A stretch of DNA of 64,000 nt from Caenispirillum salinarum AK4. Lineage in GTDB: Bacteria > Pseudomonadota > Alphaproteobacteria > Rhodospirillales > Rhodospirillaceae. Position 1 is the stretch's first letter. Every line of letters starts with the position of its first letter. The position numbers and the translations under genes are program-made. The stretch is taken from assembly GCF_000315795.1 (NCBI RefSeq), contig NZ_ANHY01000008.1:186001-250000 (forward strand). Reading direction: 5' to 3'. The notes under the pieces were generated by a model that did no database searches, was not told the DNA's origin, and saw only the letters and a list, made by a program, of their open reading frames with translations. Shown here in pieces: positions 25,788-34,873 of the stretch.

Positions 25788-26108
25788 CTACCAGTCTTCC
25801 GCCGTTGATCCCGGCAGGCCCATCCGGGCCCGCATGGGGGCTTCGGGCGAAAGATCACTGGCGTCGGCAAAGGCGATCACCAGGGACTCGTCGGCCAGAA
25901 GGAAGTCCAGAACAGCGCCCAGAACCGCGGGGTCCTGCGCGTTTTCCTTTAGCTCCGCCGGAGCCATGCCGGTCAGGGCGAGGAAACGGTCTATCAGGGT
26001 GTCGTCCGACGCGATATACGCCAGGGCCTGAAGCCCCACCGTCGCCGCATCCGGCTGAACCGTCTTCGACAAACGCTGCATGCGTGCCGAAATCCCCTGT
26101 AGACCCAT
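25788..26108 (-). CDS. DUF3572 family protein
   Basis: The protein has 106 residues and is helical. The core VGLQALAYIASDDTLIDRFLALTGMAPAELKENAQDPAVLGAVLDFLLADESLVIAFAD matches the alphaproteobacterial DUF3572 pattern (ALxxLAxDxxxLxRFLxLTGLxPxxLR...FLxAVLDFLLxDExLLxxF). Function unknown. Starts at 26081 and 26108 are possible; the frame upstream is unlike the family. It is divergent from the next gene. Confidence 0.8.
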   Translation of the reverse strand: MGLQGISARMQRLSKTVQPDAATVGLQALAYIASDDTLIDRFLALTGMAPAELKENAQDPAVLGAVLDFLLADESLVIAFADASDLSPEAPMRARMGLPGSTAEDW

Positions 26109-26225
26109 CTTCGTCCTGGCCCCGACAAAAACCGGCGCCCACGCATCATATAGCACGGCAAGGGACGCCGCGCATGGGGGAAACATGTATAATTCCGGGC
26201 CGCAGTTCATTTTTTGGGGGCGCGC

Positions 26226-26987
26226 ATGGACATCCTTACCGCCTTTGGTCGCGCCGCTACGACCTACGACGCCCAGCGCCGCATTCTGATACCCTGCTTC
26301 GACGCCTTCTACAGCGCCGTTCCGGCCATCCTGTCACCCCGGCTTGCGCCCGATTCGGGGCGCGGGCGTCGGGTGCTTGATCTGGGCGCGGGAACCGGCC
26401 TGCTGGCGGCCGTGCTGCTGGCGCGCTATCCCGGCCTCGCCGTCACGCTGGTCGACGGCAGCCCGGACATGCTTGAACAGGCGGGCCGGCGATTCGCGGC
26501 GCTCGCCGCCGCCGATGGTCCTGCGGCCGGCGCTTCGCCCGCCGTCACCCGCGTCGTCGGCGACTATCGCACACTCGACCTGCGGGCGGGCGGGCCTTGG
26601 GACGCCGTCGTCTCGGCGCTGTCCATCCATCAACTGACCGATGCGGAGAAGGAGGCCCTGTACGGCCGCATCCACGACGCCCTGGCGCCGGGTGGTGTCT
26701 TCGTCAACGCCGATCAGGTGGCGGCGGCGACGCCTGCGCTGGAAGGGCGCATGGCCCTGGATTGGGAGGACACGGTGCGCGCCGCCGGCCTGCCCGACGC
26801 GGAGCTGGCCGCGGCGCGGACGCGCATGCTGCACGACCGCTGCGCCACGGCCGAGGCGCAACTGGACATGCTGCGGCGGGTGGGGTTCCGCGACGTCGAC
26901 GTGTGGTTCCGGGACCGTCAGTTCTGTGTGTTCTCTGGCACGCGGGCGGAACCGCCGGCGGCCGTTCCGCAGCCGGAGTCGTGGTAG
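26226..26987 (+). CDS. class I SAM-dependent methyltransferase
   Basis: The protein has 253 residues. SAM-binding motif I VLDLGAGTGLLAAVLLARYPG is at about 57-77, acidic motif II VTLVDGSPDMLEQA follows, and WDAVVSALSIHQLTDAEKEALYGRIHDALAPGGVFVNADQV carries motifs IV-VI. It resembles the small-molecule/quinone-type class I enzymes. The substrate cannot be read from sequence or context. Confidence 0.85.
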   Translation: MDILTAFGRAATTYDAQRRILIPCFDAFYSAVPAILSPRLAPDSGRGRRVLDLGAGTGLLAAVLLARYPGLAVTLVDGSPDMLEQAGRRFAALAAADGPAAGASPAVTRVVGDYRTLDLRAGGPWDAVVSALSIHQLTDAEKEALYGRIHDALAPGGVFVNADQVAAATPALEGRMALDWEDTVRAAGLPDAELAAARTRMLHDRCATAEAQLDMLRRVGFRDVDVWFRDRQFCVFSGTRAEPPAAVPQPESW

Positions 26988-27010
26988 CGCCGGCGTCGGC
27001 AGGCGGCCGC

Positions 27011-27832
27011 TCAGGCCAGCAGGTTCCAGCCGTCCAGCAGGGCGCCGTCTTCGGCCTCGATGCGGTTGAGCAGGACGCTCCCGTGCCCGCCGTCGTCGGC
27101 GTGGGTGCCCGATGCGCGGTCGCCGGCATCGATTCGCGACAGCAGGTCCAGGATTTCCTGCGCCCGGCGCAGGGCCTCGAAGGCGCTGCGGTGCAGGTTG
27201 GTGGTGGGCGTGCCAAGCGGCGCCGACTCGGCCAGCAGCGTGGCCCGCATGGAGCCGTTTCCGTTCCACGGGGCCAGGCCCTGCCGGTCCTCGCCGCTTT
27301 CGGCGGCCGCCCGGCGTGCTGCGGCACGGGCCGCTTCCTGCGCGTCCTGCACCGCGCGCGCGGCGGCGGCCGCGGCCATGGCATCGGCCACCGCCGCATC
27401 GGCATCGGCGGCGCTGCGCAGCGCGTCGCGGATGGCGCCGGCCTCCATCTTCACGGCGCGGGCGATGGAGCGGGCGCGTTGCGCGTCGCCGCTGGTGGAG
27501 GCGGCCTGAGCTTCCAGCATCATCGCTTCCAGGCGCGTGCGCGACAGGGCAACCCGCTGCGAGGCCATGCCATCCGGTCCGCCGTCGCCGTTGGCGCCCC
27601 GTCCGGCCGGTGCGGCGGCGGCGGCCGGCGCGGGGGCGGCACGGCCCGGCGCGGCGGGCGCGCCAAAGCGGTCGGAACCGGCGGACATGCCGCTTCCGTT
27701 GGCGAGCCGCGTTGCAGCGATCCTGGTCTGGTCCTGTGTCGCCTCTCCCCGCGGGATCGCAGCGTCCGCAACACGCGGTGGTGCGATGTCCTGGGACGGC
27801 GGCACGACCGGGGTGATGAGGTCGGTTTTCAT
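27011..27832 (-). CDS. Ala-rich protein of unknown function
   Basis: The protein has 273 residues with a disordered N-terminal half (Pro/Ala/Gly) and a helical Ala/Arg/Glu region (about 90-185: SRTRLEAMMLEAQAAS...AVQDAQEAARAAARRAA) likely to form a coiled coil. The C-terminal part has a tidier segment HRSAFEALRRAQEILDLLSRIDAGD. It has no signal or membrane segment. The start ATGAAAACCGACCTC and codon use look genuine. I do not recognise a family. Confidence 0.6.
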   Translation of the reverse strand: MKTDLITPVVPPSQDIAPPRVADAAIPRGEATQDQTRIAATRLANGSGMSAGSDRFGAPAAPGRAAPAPAAAAAPAGRGANGDGGPDGMASQRVALSRTRLEAMMLEAQAASTSGDAQRARSIARAVKMEAGAIRDALRSAADADAAVADAMAAAAAARAVQDAQEAARAAARRAAAESGEDRQGLAPWNGNGSMRATLLAESAPLGTPTTNLHRSAFEALRRAQEILDLLSRIDAGDRASGTHADDGGHGSVLLNRIEAEDGALLDGWNLLA

Positions 27833-27904
27833 GGGCTTCTTCCCGTGCCGCGGGATGACGGTCTAGTCCACCCCACGCTAGAGTAGCACCATGTGGGTAT
27901 TGAG

Positions 27905-29182
27905 TCACCCATCCGGTTCGGCGTCATCTCCGCCGAAGGATCGGCGGCCGATGGCGTCCGTGCCGAACCGATCGCGCACGGTGTCGATGGCCCGTTCAGC
28001 CCGCACCGCGCGCGCTTGAGCGGTGTCGAACAGGTCGGGCGGGTCAGCGCGCGCCGGGTCGCACAGGTCGGCCACGCCGATTCCGATCAGCCGGAAGGCG
28101 CGTCCGTCCGCTTCCCGCGCCAGCAGGGGGCGCGCATGGCGCCAGATCGTCTCCGCCATCTGGGTGGGATCGGGCAGACGACGGCTGCGGGTCAGGGTCT
28201 GGAACCGCGCGGTCTTGAGCTTGAGCACCACGCTCTCGCCTGCCGCGCCGCTTTTCTTGCAGCGTGCCGCCACCTTTTCGCACAGCGGCCACAGCCGGCG
28301 TTCCAGATCGGCCAGGCTGGCGATGTCGGTGTCGAACGTAGTCTCGGCGGAGATGCTCTTGGCCTCGCGGTGGGGTGTGACGCGGCGCGGGTCCGTGCCG
28401 CGCGCCCGCTGCGCCAGGGCCCGTCCCAACGCCCCGAACTGTTGCGCCAGGCGCGTTTCCGAAACGGCCTGAAGGTCGGCGATGGTCTTGTACCCGGCCT
28501 GGAACAGCCGCCGCGCGAAGGCCTCGCCCACGCCGGGAATGTCGCGCACGGGGCGGGGCGCCAAAAAATCCCGCGCCTCGCTCCGGCCGATCACGGCGAA
28601 TCCCTCGGGCTTGTCCAGGTCCGAGGCCATCTTGGCCAGGAACTTGTTGTAGCTGAGCCCGATGGAGATGCCGATGCCCGCCTCCTCGCGCACACGGGCC
28701 TGGATGCGCGCCAGGATCGCCGCCGCCGATTCCCCGAACAGGTCCTCGCATCCCGACAGGTCCAGGAAGGCCTCGTCCAGCGACAGGAACTCCACCAGCG
28801 GCGTGTAGGTCTCGAAGATGCCGCGAATCTGCCGGCTGACGGCCGCGTACTTCGGCATGTCGGGGCGCAGCACCACGGCGTCGGGGCACAGGCGCAGGGC
28901 CTTGTACATGGGCATGGCGCTGTGCGGGCCGAAGCGCCGCGCGATATAGCAGGCGGTCGCCACGACGCCCCGCTGCCCGCCGCCGATGAGCAGCGGCTTG
29001 TCGCGCAGGTCGGGCCGGTCGCGCTTTTCAATGCTGGCGTAGAAGGCATCGCAGTCCACATGCGCGAACGTCAGCGAGAACAGCTCGGGGTGCCGGGCCA
29101 GCCGCGTGCTGCCGCACGCCGGACATGCGTCCACGGCGGCGGGAATCTCGGTCAGGCAGGCGCGGCAGAGGGACTGGCTCAT
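27905..29182 (-). CDS. dinB: DNA polymerase IV with N-terminal zinc ribbon
   Basis: This Y-family translesion polymerase has 425 residues. It begins with a CxxC...CxxC ribbon (Cys6, 9, 20, 23), followed by the palm motif FAHVDCDAFYASIEKRD and the catalytic SLDEAFLDLSG. Helix-hairpin-helix VRDIPGVGEAFARRLFQAGYKTIADL is next, and the little-finger domain is complete. No beta-clamp peptide is obvious at the end. The zinc ribbon is an added domain not found in E. coli DinB. The start MSQSLCRACL was chosen because it begins the ribbon. Confidence 0.93.
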   Translation of the reverse strand: MSQSLCRACLTEIPAAVDACPACGSTRLARHPELFSLTFAHVDCDAFYASIEKRDRPDLRDKPLLIGGGQRGVVATACYIARRFGPHSAMPMYKALRLCPDAVVLRPDMPKYAAVSRQIRGIFETYTPLVEFLSLDEAFLDLSGCEDLFGESAAAILARIQARVREEAGIGISIGLSYNKFLAKMASDLDKPEGFAVIGRSEARDFLAPRPVRDIPGVGEAFARRLFQAGYKTIADLQAVSETRLAQQFGALGRALAQRARGTDPRRVTPHREAKSISAETTFDTDIASLADLERRLWPLCEKVAARCKKSGAAGESVVLKLKTARFQTLTRSRRLPDPTQMAETIWRHARPLLAREADGRAFRLIGIGVADLCDPARADPPDLFDTAQARAVRAERAIDTVRDRFGTDAIGRRSFGGDDAEPDG

Positions 29183-29528
29183 GGTGGGCAGTGCCGGCGG
29201 CGGACAATGGGCATTGATGGAACAAAGCGCGAAACCGTCCGCGGCGCAAGGGCGGGGATCGCGGCGGCGGCTTCCCGCTGGCCGCCGCGGCCATCCGCTG
29301 CCGCAATCCGAACGACGTATATTTTTCACGACCTTTCGGACGAGCCGCGCTTGACCTTGCTTTGACGGGCATTTAACAACGGAAGGTCTCGGTTTGCGGG
29401 TGGTCACTGCCGGCCGCCCGCACCGCGACCCACCAACGATGCGTGGAGCCCCGAACGTCCGCAGGGGGGCGCGAACGGGCAGGCGACACATTCGGGCAGA
29501 CAAGACGCAGCGAAGGACACCACGATCC
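29183..29528. promoter_or_regulatory. divergent intergenic region between dinB and the OmpA-like gene
   Basis: No gene is seen. A possible plus-strand promoter TTGACC (29351-29356), 17 bases, TAACAA (29374-29379) lies 150 bases before the OmpA-like ATG; the -10 is weak. No LexA-type box was recognised before dinB. Confidence 0.3.
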
Positions 29529-30356
29529 ATGTTCAAGAAGGCTCTTCTCGTCAGCGTTTCCGCCGGTCTTCTCACGGCGTGCGCCAGCAACTGGGACGTC
29601 GAGGGGGCGCGCGGCCTGCAGCCGCAGGGTGGCGCGTTCGAGACGGCGCTGTACGAGGGCTATGTCAACCTGGCGGCCGAGGAGCGGGCGGAATACGACT
29701 GGGACGACGCCGCCGCTTTCCTGGACAAGGCCCGCGCCGCCGCCGCCGGCCAGACCGTGCTGCCCGACGCCGTTGCCGACCGTGACCTGCCGGCCGGTGC
29801 GGTCGACGAGGTCGCGGCCGCCCGTGCCGCGCTGCTGGCCGAGCTGGACGGCGGCGACCGCCAGGCCATGCCCGCCGTCGCAGCCGATGCGCAGACCGCC
29901 TATGACTGCTGGGTGCAGGAGCTGGAAGAGAACATCCAGCCCGACCACATCGCCGCCTGCAAGACCCGCTTCGACGCCGCCATGAAGGCTCTGACGGCCG
30001 TGGTCGAGGCGCCGGCCGTGGACGGCGACTACACCGTCTACTTCCCGCTGGGCCGCGCGGTGCTGGACGGCGAGGCCCTTGCCACGCTGAACAAGGTCGT
30101 CGCCGACTGGCGCGCCGCCAGGCCGGCCCGCATCGTCGTCGCCGGCCACACCGACACCGTCGGCCAGCCCGTGCCGAACCTGCTGCTGTCGCAGAAGCGG
30201 GCGGAGGCCGTCGCCGACTACCTGAACGACAAGGGCATCCCCACCGCCGACCTGGCGCTCGAGGCGTATGGCGAGGAACAGCCGGCCGTGGCGACCGGCG
30301 ACGGCGTCACGGAAATGCGCAACCGCCGCGTGGAAATCACCTTCTCGGGGTCCTGA
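29529..30356 (+). CDS. OmpA-like peptidoglycan-associated lipoprotein
   Basis: The protein has 275 residues with lipobox LTAC (Cys18). The mature N-terminal half is helical and acidic (EYDWDDAAAFLDKARAAAAG). The C-terminal OmpA domain (about 165-275) has YTVYFPLGRAVLDGEALATL, the diaminopimelate-binding GHTDTVGQ and NRRVEI with the conserved Asp and Arg, and SQKRAEAVADYL. It is anchored in the outer membrane and binds the cell wall. It is not Pal itself: there is no Tol gene near, and the N-terminal half is too long. Confidence 0.9.
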   Translation: MFKKALLVSVSAGLLTACASNWDVEGARGLQPQGGAFETALYEGYVNLAAEERAEYDWDDAAAFLDKARAAAAGQTVLPDAVADRDLPAGAVDEVAAARAALLAELDGGDRQAMPAVAADAQTAYDCWVQELEENIQPDHIAACKTRFDAAMKALTAVVEAPAVDGDYTVYFPLGRAVLDGEALATLNKVVADWRAARPARIVVAGHTDTVGQPVPNLLLSQKRAEAVADYLNDKGIPTADLALEAYGEEQPAVATGDGVTEMRNRRVEITFSGS

Positions 30357-30389
30357 TCGCCGCCACTGCGGTCTTCCGCCTCAAGAAAG

Positions 30390-30423
30390 ACGCCGCCCCG
30401 GCTCCGGCCGCGGGCGGCGTTTT
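30390..30423 (+). terminator. terminator after the OmpA-like gene
   Basis: ACGCCGCCC and GGGCGGCGT pair around 13 bases that can also pair as CGG/CCG, and four T residues follow. Confidence 0.75.
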
Positions 30424-30517
30424 CCATGATGGCCGGCGCCGCCTGCGCACGCGATCCCTGGCATCCACGGCCGAAAGCGGTATACTCGCCTGAATCCATG
30501 TGGAAATCAGCGCGGCC

Positions 30518-32392
30518 ATGGCAGTCAAGCAGGCATCCTTCTTCGCGCCCGACCTGACGGTAATCGGGACCGTCCATTCCCCCGGCACCCTCGAGATCGA
30601 GGGGGCGGTGAAGGGGGACGTCGCGGTGGCCGACCTTGTGGTGGGGCCGCAGGGGCGCCTGAACGCGCGGGTCGGTGCCGGCCGTGTCGCTTCGGCGGGT
30701 ACGGTCGCGGGGACCATCAAGGCGCGCGCCGTCAACTTCCTGCGCGGCGGCATCTTCCGGGGCGAGGTCGAGTACGAAGCCCTGACCATCGATCCCGACA
30801 GCGACGTGGAATGCCGCATGCATCCGGTGGAGGAGGGCAGCCCCCGCATGGCTGTCCTGCCGCCCGTGCCGGAGGCGATGTTCGAGGTGGGCGGCGGCCG
30901 CGCGCGGGCGGAAACCCTGGGCGCGGCCTCCGCCTCCCGGATGCGTCGGGTGCCGCCGCCTCCGCCGCCGCCGCCTCGTGCCCCGATAACGTCCGTGGCG
31001 CCGCCGCCGCCGCCCGCCAAGCGGCCGCCGCCGCGCCGCGGCCTGCTGTGGGGCGGCACCTTCCTGTCCGCCATGCTGCTGGGTGTGGCCGCCGCCGCCC
31101 TGCTGAGCGATCCCATCGGCCGGCAATGGGTGGAGGCGGCCGTGTCCGACGGTCGTGCCTGGGTGGCCCGCGTGGTTGCGCCGGCACCGGAGCCCGAAAC
31201 CGCGGGATCGGCCGGAGGCGGGGCGGTTCCGCAGACCCCGGCCGCCGCGCCTGGTCCGGAGCAGACCGCGCCCGCGCCGACGCCTGAACCATCCAGCGGT
31301 CCCGACGTGCCCGCGCCGCTGCCGGCCGTGCCCGCCAATCCGGCGCCCGCCGCCGAGGCGCCGCCTGCTGCCGAAACACCCGCCGTCGAAATGCCGGCGG
31401 TGGGTGGCAACGACGATCCCGCACCGGCGCCGCAGGCCCCGGTGGTGACGGAGTCGCCAGCCCCGGCCGTTCCACTGCCGGAGCGTCCGCCGGCAGCCTT
31501 CCGTGCGCCTGCCGTTGGCGATGCCGCACCGGCCGCTCCCGCCGAGCCCGATCCCGTGCCTGCGCCGACGCTGGATGCGGTGGCGCCCGCGCTGGAGCCG
31601 CCGGTGCTTGAGGTGCCGCGCGCCGGTGATGCGCCGGGCGTGGACGCTGCGCCCCCTCCGCAGGCCGACACCGCGCCGTCGGCGCCGGAACCGGCCGCGC
31701 CGGAAGCCGCAGATCCGGCGGGCACGGCCTCGTCCGCCGAAACCGCGCCGGCCCCTGTGATCGAGGCCGCCGATCCCGCTGCTGCACCCGCGGAGGAAGC
31801 CCCGGCTGCGGTCGCCGCACCGTCGCCGGCCGAGCCGGCACCTGCCGCCGCGCCAGAGGCGGCGCCCATGGCCGACTCGGCTGCCGACCCCGCACCGCGC
31901 CAGCCGTCTGCCGAGGGCGTGGCGCCGGAACCGGCCGAACCGGGCGAGCCGGTCGAACCGGCTGCCGCCGCGCCCTTGGCGCCTGCGGCTGAGCCGGTGG
32001 TCGACGAGGCGTCGCCGGCTCCTCAGCCCGAGCCCAAACCCGCCGCCGCGTCCGAGTCGCAGGCCGCCCCCGATCCGGGCGCGGCCGCGGAGCCCGCTGC
32101 CGCGCCCGGGGCAGGTGCTGCCGCCCCGCCCCGCCCGGTCGCCAAGCCCGAGGCGGCCGCGACCGCGGAACCGGCGGTTCCGGCCCGATTGGCCCCGCCC
32201 GTGACCGAGCCGGAGCCCGCTCCCGCCGCGCCGCCGTCCGAGCCGGTTGCTCCCGCCGCGCCGGCCCGCCCCGCGGCGGGGATCCCCGCCGACACCGATC
32301 CCGACGGGGACGGCTGCGTGTGGGTGGTCCAGTGCACCGAGGACGGGCCGAACGGCGGCAAATGCGTGTCCGTCCGGGAGTGCCGCGAATAG
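30518..32392 (+). CDS. membrane-anchored bactofilin with long Pro/Ala-rich region and Cys tail
   Basis: The protein has 624 residues. Residues 8-100 (APDLTVIGTVHSPGTLEIEGAVKGDVAVADLVVG...GTVAGTIKARAVNFLRGG) match the bactofilin beta-helix with its GxIxA-type repeats. A Pro-rich segment precedes one membrane segment (about 175-196, GLLWGGTFLSAMLLGVAAAALL). About 400 Pro/Ala/Glu-rich residues follow. The last 25 residues contain four cysteines (600, 606, 616, 622; CVWVVQC and CVSVREC) near DPDGDG. Typical bactofilins are about 150-200 residues and soluble; by inference this one could tether a cytoskeletal filament to the envelope. An alternative start is 30500. Confidence 0.85.
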   Translation: MAVKQASFFAPDLTVIGTVHSPGTLEIEGAVKGDVAVADLVVGPQGRLNARVGAGRVASAGTVAGTIKARAVNFLRGGIFRGEVEYEALTIDPDSDVECRMHPVEEGSPRMAVLPPVPEAMFEVGGGRARAETLGAASASRMRRVPPPPPPPPRAPITSVAPPPPPAKRPPPRRGLLWGGTFLSAMLLGVAAAALLSDPIGRQWVEAAVSDGRAWVARVVAPAPEPETAGSAGGGAVPQTPAAAPGPEQTAPAPTPEPSSGPDVPAPLPAVPANPAPAAEAPPAAETPAVEMPAVGGNDDPAPAPQAPVVTESPAPAVPLPERPPAAFRAPAVGDAAPAAPAEPDPVPAPTLDAVAPALEPPVLEVPRAGDAPGVDAAPPPQADTAPSAPEPAAPEAADPAGTASSAETAPAPVIEAADPAAAPAEEAPAAVAAPSPAEPAPAAAPEAAPMADSAADPAPRQPSAEGVAPEPAEPGEPVEPAAAAPLAPAAEPVVDEASPAPQPEPKPAAASESQAAPDPGAAAEPAAAPGAGAAAPPRPVAKPEAAATAEPAVPARLAPPVTEPEPAPAAPPSEPVAPAAPARPAAGIPADTDPDGDGCVWVVQCTEDGPNGGKCVSVRECRE

Positions 32393-32414
32393 CGGAAGCA
32401 GCGCCCGCCGGGCC

Positions 32415-33173
32415 CTACAGCGACGAGACCAGGTGGCCGCCGTCCACCGGCACGACGGCGCCCGTCATGAAGGCGCTGGCGTCCGAGCACAGCATCAGCA
32501 GCGGCGCGTCCAGGTCGCTCATGCGGCCCAGGCGGCGCTGCGGAATGCGCTTTATGAGCTTCTGCCCCGCGTCGGTGGCGAAGAACGCCGCGTTGATGTC
32601 GGTCTCGATGTAGCCGGGCGCCAGGGCGTTCACCCGCACGTCGTCGCGCGCCAGCTCCAGCGCCAGGGCCTTGGTCAGGTGGATCAGGCCCGCCTTGCTG
32701 GCGGCGTAGGACGCCACCGCGCCCGCCGGCCGCAGCCCGACGATGGAGGCGATGTTGACGATGGACCCGGCGCGGCCTGCGGCTTTCATGCGGGCGGCGG
32801 CCTCCGTCGCGACGTGGAAGGCGCCGGTCAGGTTGGTGTCCAGAACCGTCCTCCAGTCCTGCGGCGACGTTTCCAGCGCCGGTGCCGTCTTCGCCAGTCC
32901 GGCGTTGTTCACCAGCACGTCCACCACCGCGCCCGTGGCCGCCTCCGCGGCTTCGAAGGCGGCGGTGACGGAGGTCGGGTCGGTGACGTCAAGCGGCACG
33001 GCGTGGGCGCGACCGGGCCCGATTTCCTCCACCGCCTCGGCCAGCTTCTCGGTGCGGCGAGCGGCGAGCACGACGGTCGCGCCCGCCGCCGCCAGGACGC
33101 CGGCGAAATGCCGGCCTAGGCCGCCCGACGCGCCGGTCACCAGCGCAACTTTGCCGTCCAGTCTCAGGTCCAT
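32415..33173 (-). CDS. short-chain dehydrogenase/reductase
   Basis: The protein has 252 residues. The NAD(P) motif VALVTGASGGLGRHFAG (about 10-26), NNAG (about 90), the catalytic SIV (Ser), SYAASKAGL (Tyr/Lys) and the ending VPVDGGHL are complete. The Arg pair after the nucleotide motif (AARRTEKL) suggests NADPH use. It has a GGGAGGA ribosome site. It converges on the bactofilin gene with only 22 bases between their stop codons. The substrate is unknown. Confidence 0.92.
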   Translation of the reverse strand: MDLRLDGKVALVTGASGGLGRHFAGVLAAAGATVVLAARRTEKLAEAVEEIGPGRAHAVPLDVTDPTSVTAAFEAAEAATGAVVDVLVNNAGLAKTAPALETSPQDWRTVLDTNLTGAFHVATEAAARMKAAGRAGSIVNIASIVGLRPAGAVASYAASKAGLIHLTKALALELARDDVRVNALAPGYIETDINAAFFATDAGQKLIKRIPQRRLGRMSDLDAPLLMLCSDASAFMTGAVVPVDGGHLVSSL

Positions 33174-33361
33174 GCCGATCCTCCCGTTCTTGTTCCTGTT
33201 GGTGGGCCGAGCATGGTCCGAAGGCGGGCGGCTGCGCGTCAAGCGGCGAAGTGGCGAATGCCTCGTGCGGTGGAGGTTGCAGCGGATGAGGTGTCCACTG
33301 CGTTGAAAGGCGAGACGGATTTTCCGGTTTCCGGCAACCCACCGCATGAAGGAGGACATTC

Positions 33362-33724
33362 ATGGCCGAGGCCAATCAACCCGCCGCAGCCCAGGGCGCC
33401 ACGGAAGGAACGGCACGCGCCCGCGCGGAGTCCGATGTCGACCGCCTGAAGTCCGACATGGACGCCCTGCGCAAGGACTTCGCGGCCCTGACGGAAAGCC
33501 TGAAGGACGTCTCGACTGCGCGTGGCCGGTCCTACGCCGAGCGCGCCCGGGCCACCGCGGACGACTACCAGCACCGGGCGCAGGCGACCGCCGAGGAATA
33601 CCAGGCGCGCGCCCGTGCCGGCCTGGAACAGGCGCAGGCGACCATAGAGGAACGCCCCATGACCAGTGTCCTGGTCGCGTTCGGCATCGGCCTGCTGCTC
33701 GGCAAGATCCTGGACCGGGACTGA
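33362..33724 (+). CDS. ElaB/DUF883-like membrane-anchored coiled-coil protein
   Basis: The protein has 120 residues: a charged N-terminal helical region (about 24-85, DVDRLKSDMDALRKDFAALTESLKDV and RARATADDYQHRAQATAEEYQARA) and a C-terminal hydrophobic segment (PMTSVLVAFGIGLLLGKIL) ending in RD. This is the pattern of ElaB/YqjD/DUF883 proteins, which bind ribosomes at the membrane in stationary phase in E. coli. It has a strong AAGGAGG ribosome site at the start. It sits before a DUF1328 gene, a common pairing of stress-induced small proteins. Confidence 0.8.
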   Translation: MAEANQPAAAQGATEGTARARAESDVDRLKSDMDALRKDFAALTESLKDVSTARGRSYAERARATADDYQHRAQATAEEYQARARAGLEQAQATIEERPMTSVLVAFGIGLLLGKILDRD

Positions 33725-33868
33725 GACGCCGCCACGGCCGGTGTCGGCAGGGCCGTGCCCGAGGGGCACGCCCCTGTCGCCGGCCGTGCAGCGGGCGCGG
33801 CGGCCCGGGACCGCAGACGTTCCATCAACCAAGAAAAAGGGCAACAGCCCGGTCCGAAGGAGGACGAC

Positions 33869-34036
33869 ATGCTTTACTGGGCCCTGATCTTCTTCATCAT
33901 CGCCATTATCGCGGCGGTGTTCGGGTTCGGCGGGATCGCCTCGGCCTCGGCCGGCATCGCGCAGATCCTGTTCTTCATCTTCCTGGCGCTGCTGGTCGTA
34001 TCGCTGATCGCCCACTTGATCCGCGGACGGCGGTAG
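33869..34036 (+). CDS. DUF1328 small membrane protein
   Basis: The protein has 55 residues with two membrane segments: [47 protein letters not shown]. The whole sequence matches the DUF1328/YtjA family, often stress- or stationary-phase induced; its role is unknown. The AAGGAGG eight bases before the ATG decides this short start against the longer open frame. Confidence 0.9.
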   Translation: MLYWALIFFIIAIIAAVFGFGGIASASAGIAQILFFIFLALLVVSLIAHLIRGRR

Positions 34037-34141
34037 CCGATCGGATAATCCGACAGGGCAGCTTGCGCTTTCAGGAGGTTTTCCGGGTATACTGATGGTT
34101 CACGCCCGGGCAGCCGGCTCCGCGCCGCCTGCTTGCGACGT

Positions 34142-34167
34142 GGAACAACAACGGGTTCGACATGGTT
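34142..34167 (+). promoter_or_regulatory. possible EcfG-type general stress promoter
   Basis: GGAAC, 17 bases, GGTT. The alphaproteobacterial EcfG consensus is GGAAC-N16/17-CGTT, so one base differs. It would start transcription just before the ATG at 34207, which supports that start. Proposed from sequence alone. Confidence 0.35.
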
Positions 34168-34206
34168 GTAGATGTTGGCCCGACATTCCCGCGAGGACCC
34201 CGCCTG

Positions 34207-34758
34207 ATGACCGCGTCGCTCCCCGACGGTTTTATCTCTCTCGTCGAATCCTGCCGTCACGCGGCGCACCGTTACCACGGTGCCGCGCGGGTGGTGGGCG
34301 ACCCCGGTCTTAGACTCCAATTCAAGCATCTCGCCGCCGCCCGTCACGATCTCGGCGACTCTCTCGGCACCGTCGTCGGTGTCGCGCCCGTTGAGGCTCC
34401 GATCACGATGATCGACGAGGGTGGCGCGGTCCCCTTGCCGTGCGGCGACGCACGGACGTTCGGCTCCGGCCCGCGCTCCTGCGTCGACGCCGGCGGTCGC
34501 GTGCCCCTTGGCGGCGAGGAGGAGCCTTCGGTCCTGAACCACGGCGAACTTCATGCCCTGGTTCAGGCGCTGCGGCAGAACGACGAGGCCATCCTGGGCG
34601 ACCTCCGACGGCTGCGCACCGGCGGGGCCGCGGACATCGCGGCCGAGATCGCCGACGCGCTGGACCGCGCCGTCGAAACGCTGCTGGGCGACCTTGAGAA
34701 GATGCGCATCCTGGAAGACCTGGCGCGTACTCCGCCGCAGGCCGTCGGCCCCCGCTGA
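34207..34758 (+). CDS. possible DUF2383-like four-helix protein
   Basis: The protein has 183 residues. LPDGFISLVESCRHAAHRYHGAARVVGDPGLRLQFKHLAAARHDLGDSL and the C-terminal LVQALRQNDEAILGDLRRLRTGGAADIAAEIADALDRAVETLLGDLEKMRILEDLA are amphipathic helices. They resemble the ferritin-like PA2169/DUF2383 group in the first half only. The middle (about 90-120) is Gly/Pro-rich. GAGGA lies before the chosen ATG. The family assignment is weak. Confidence 0.5.
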   Translation: MTASLPDGFISLVESCRHAAHRYHGAARVVGDPGLRLQFKHLAAARHDLGDSLGTVVGVAPVEAPITMIDEGGAVPLPCGDARTFGSGPRSCVDAGGRVPLGGEEEPSVLNHGELHALVQALRQNDEAILGDLRRLRTGGAADIAAEIADALDRAVETLLGDLEKMRILEDLARTPPQAVGPR

Positions 34759-34873
34759 CACGCGACGCCAGCGCGACCGGCGCCCCACCTACTCCGAAAG
34801 TCTTGCTCCCGCCGAGCCTGCGCGGCACCCTGTCGGCACCGGCCCGTCGTGCCGGACGGAGGGACCACGACCT

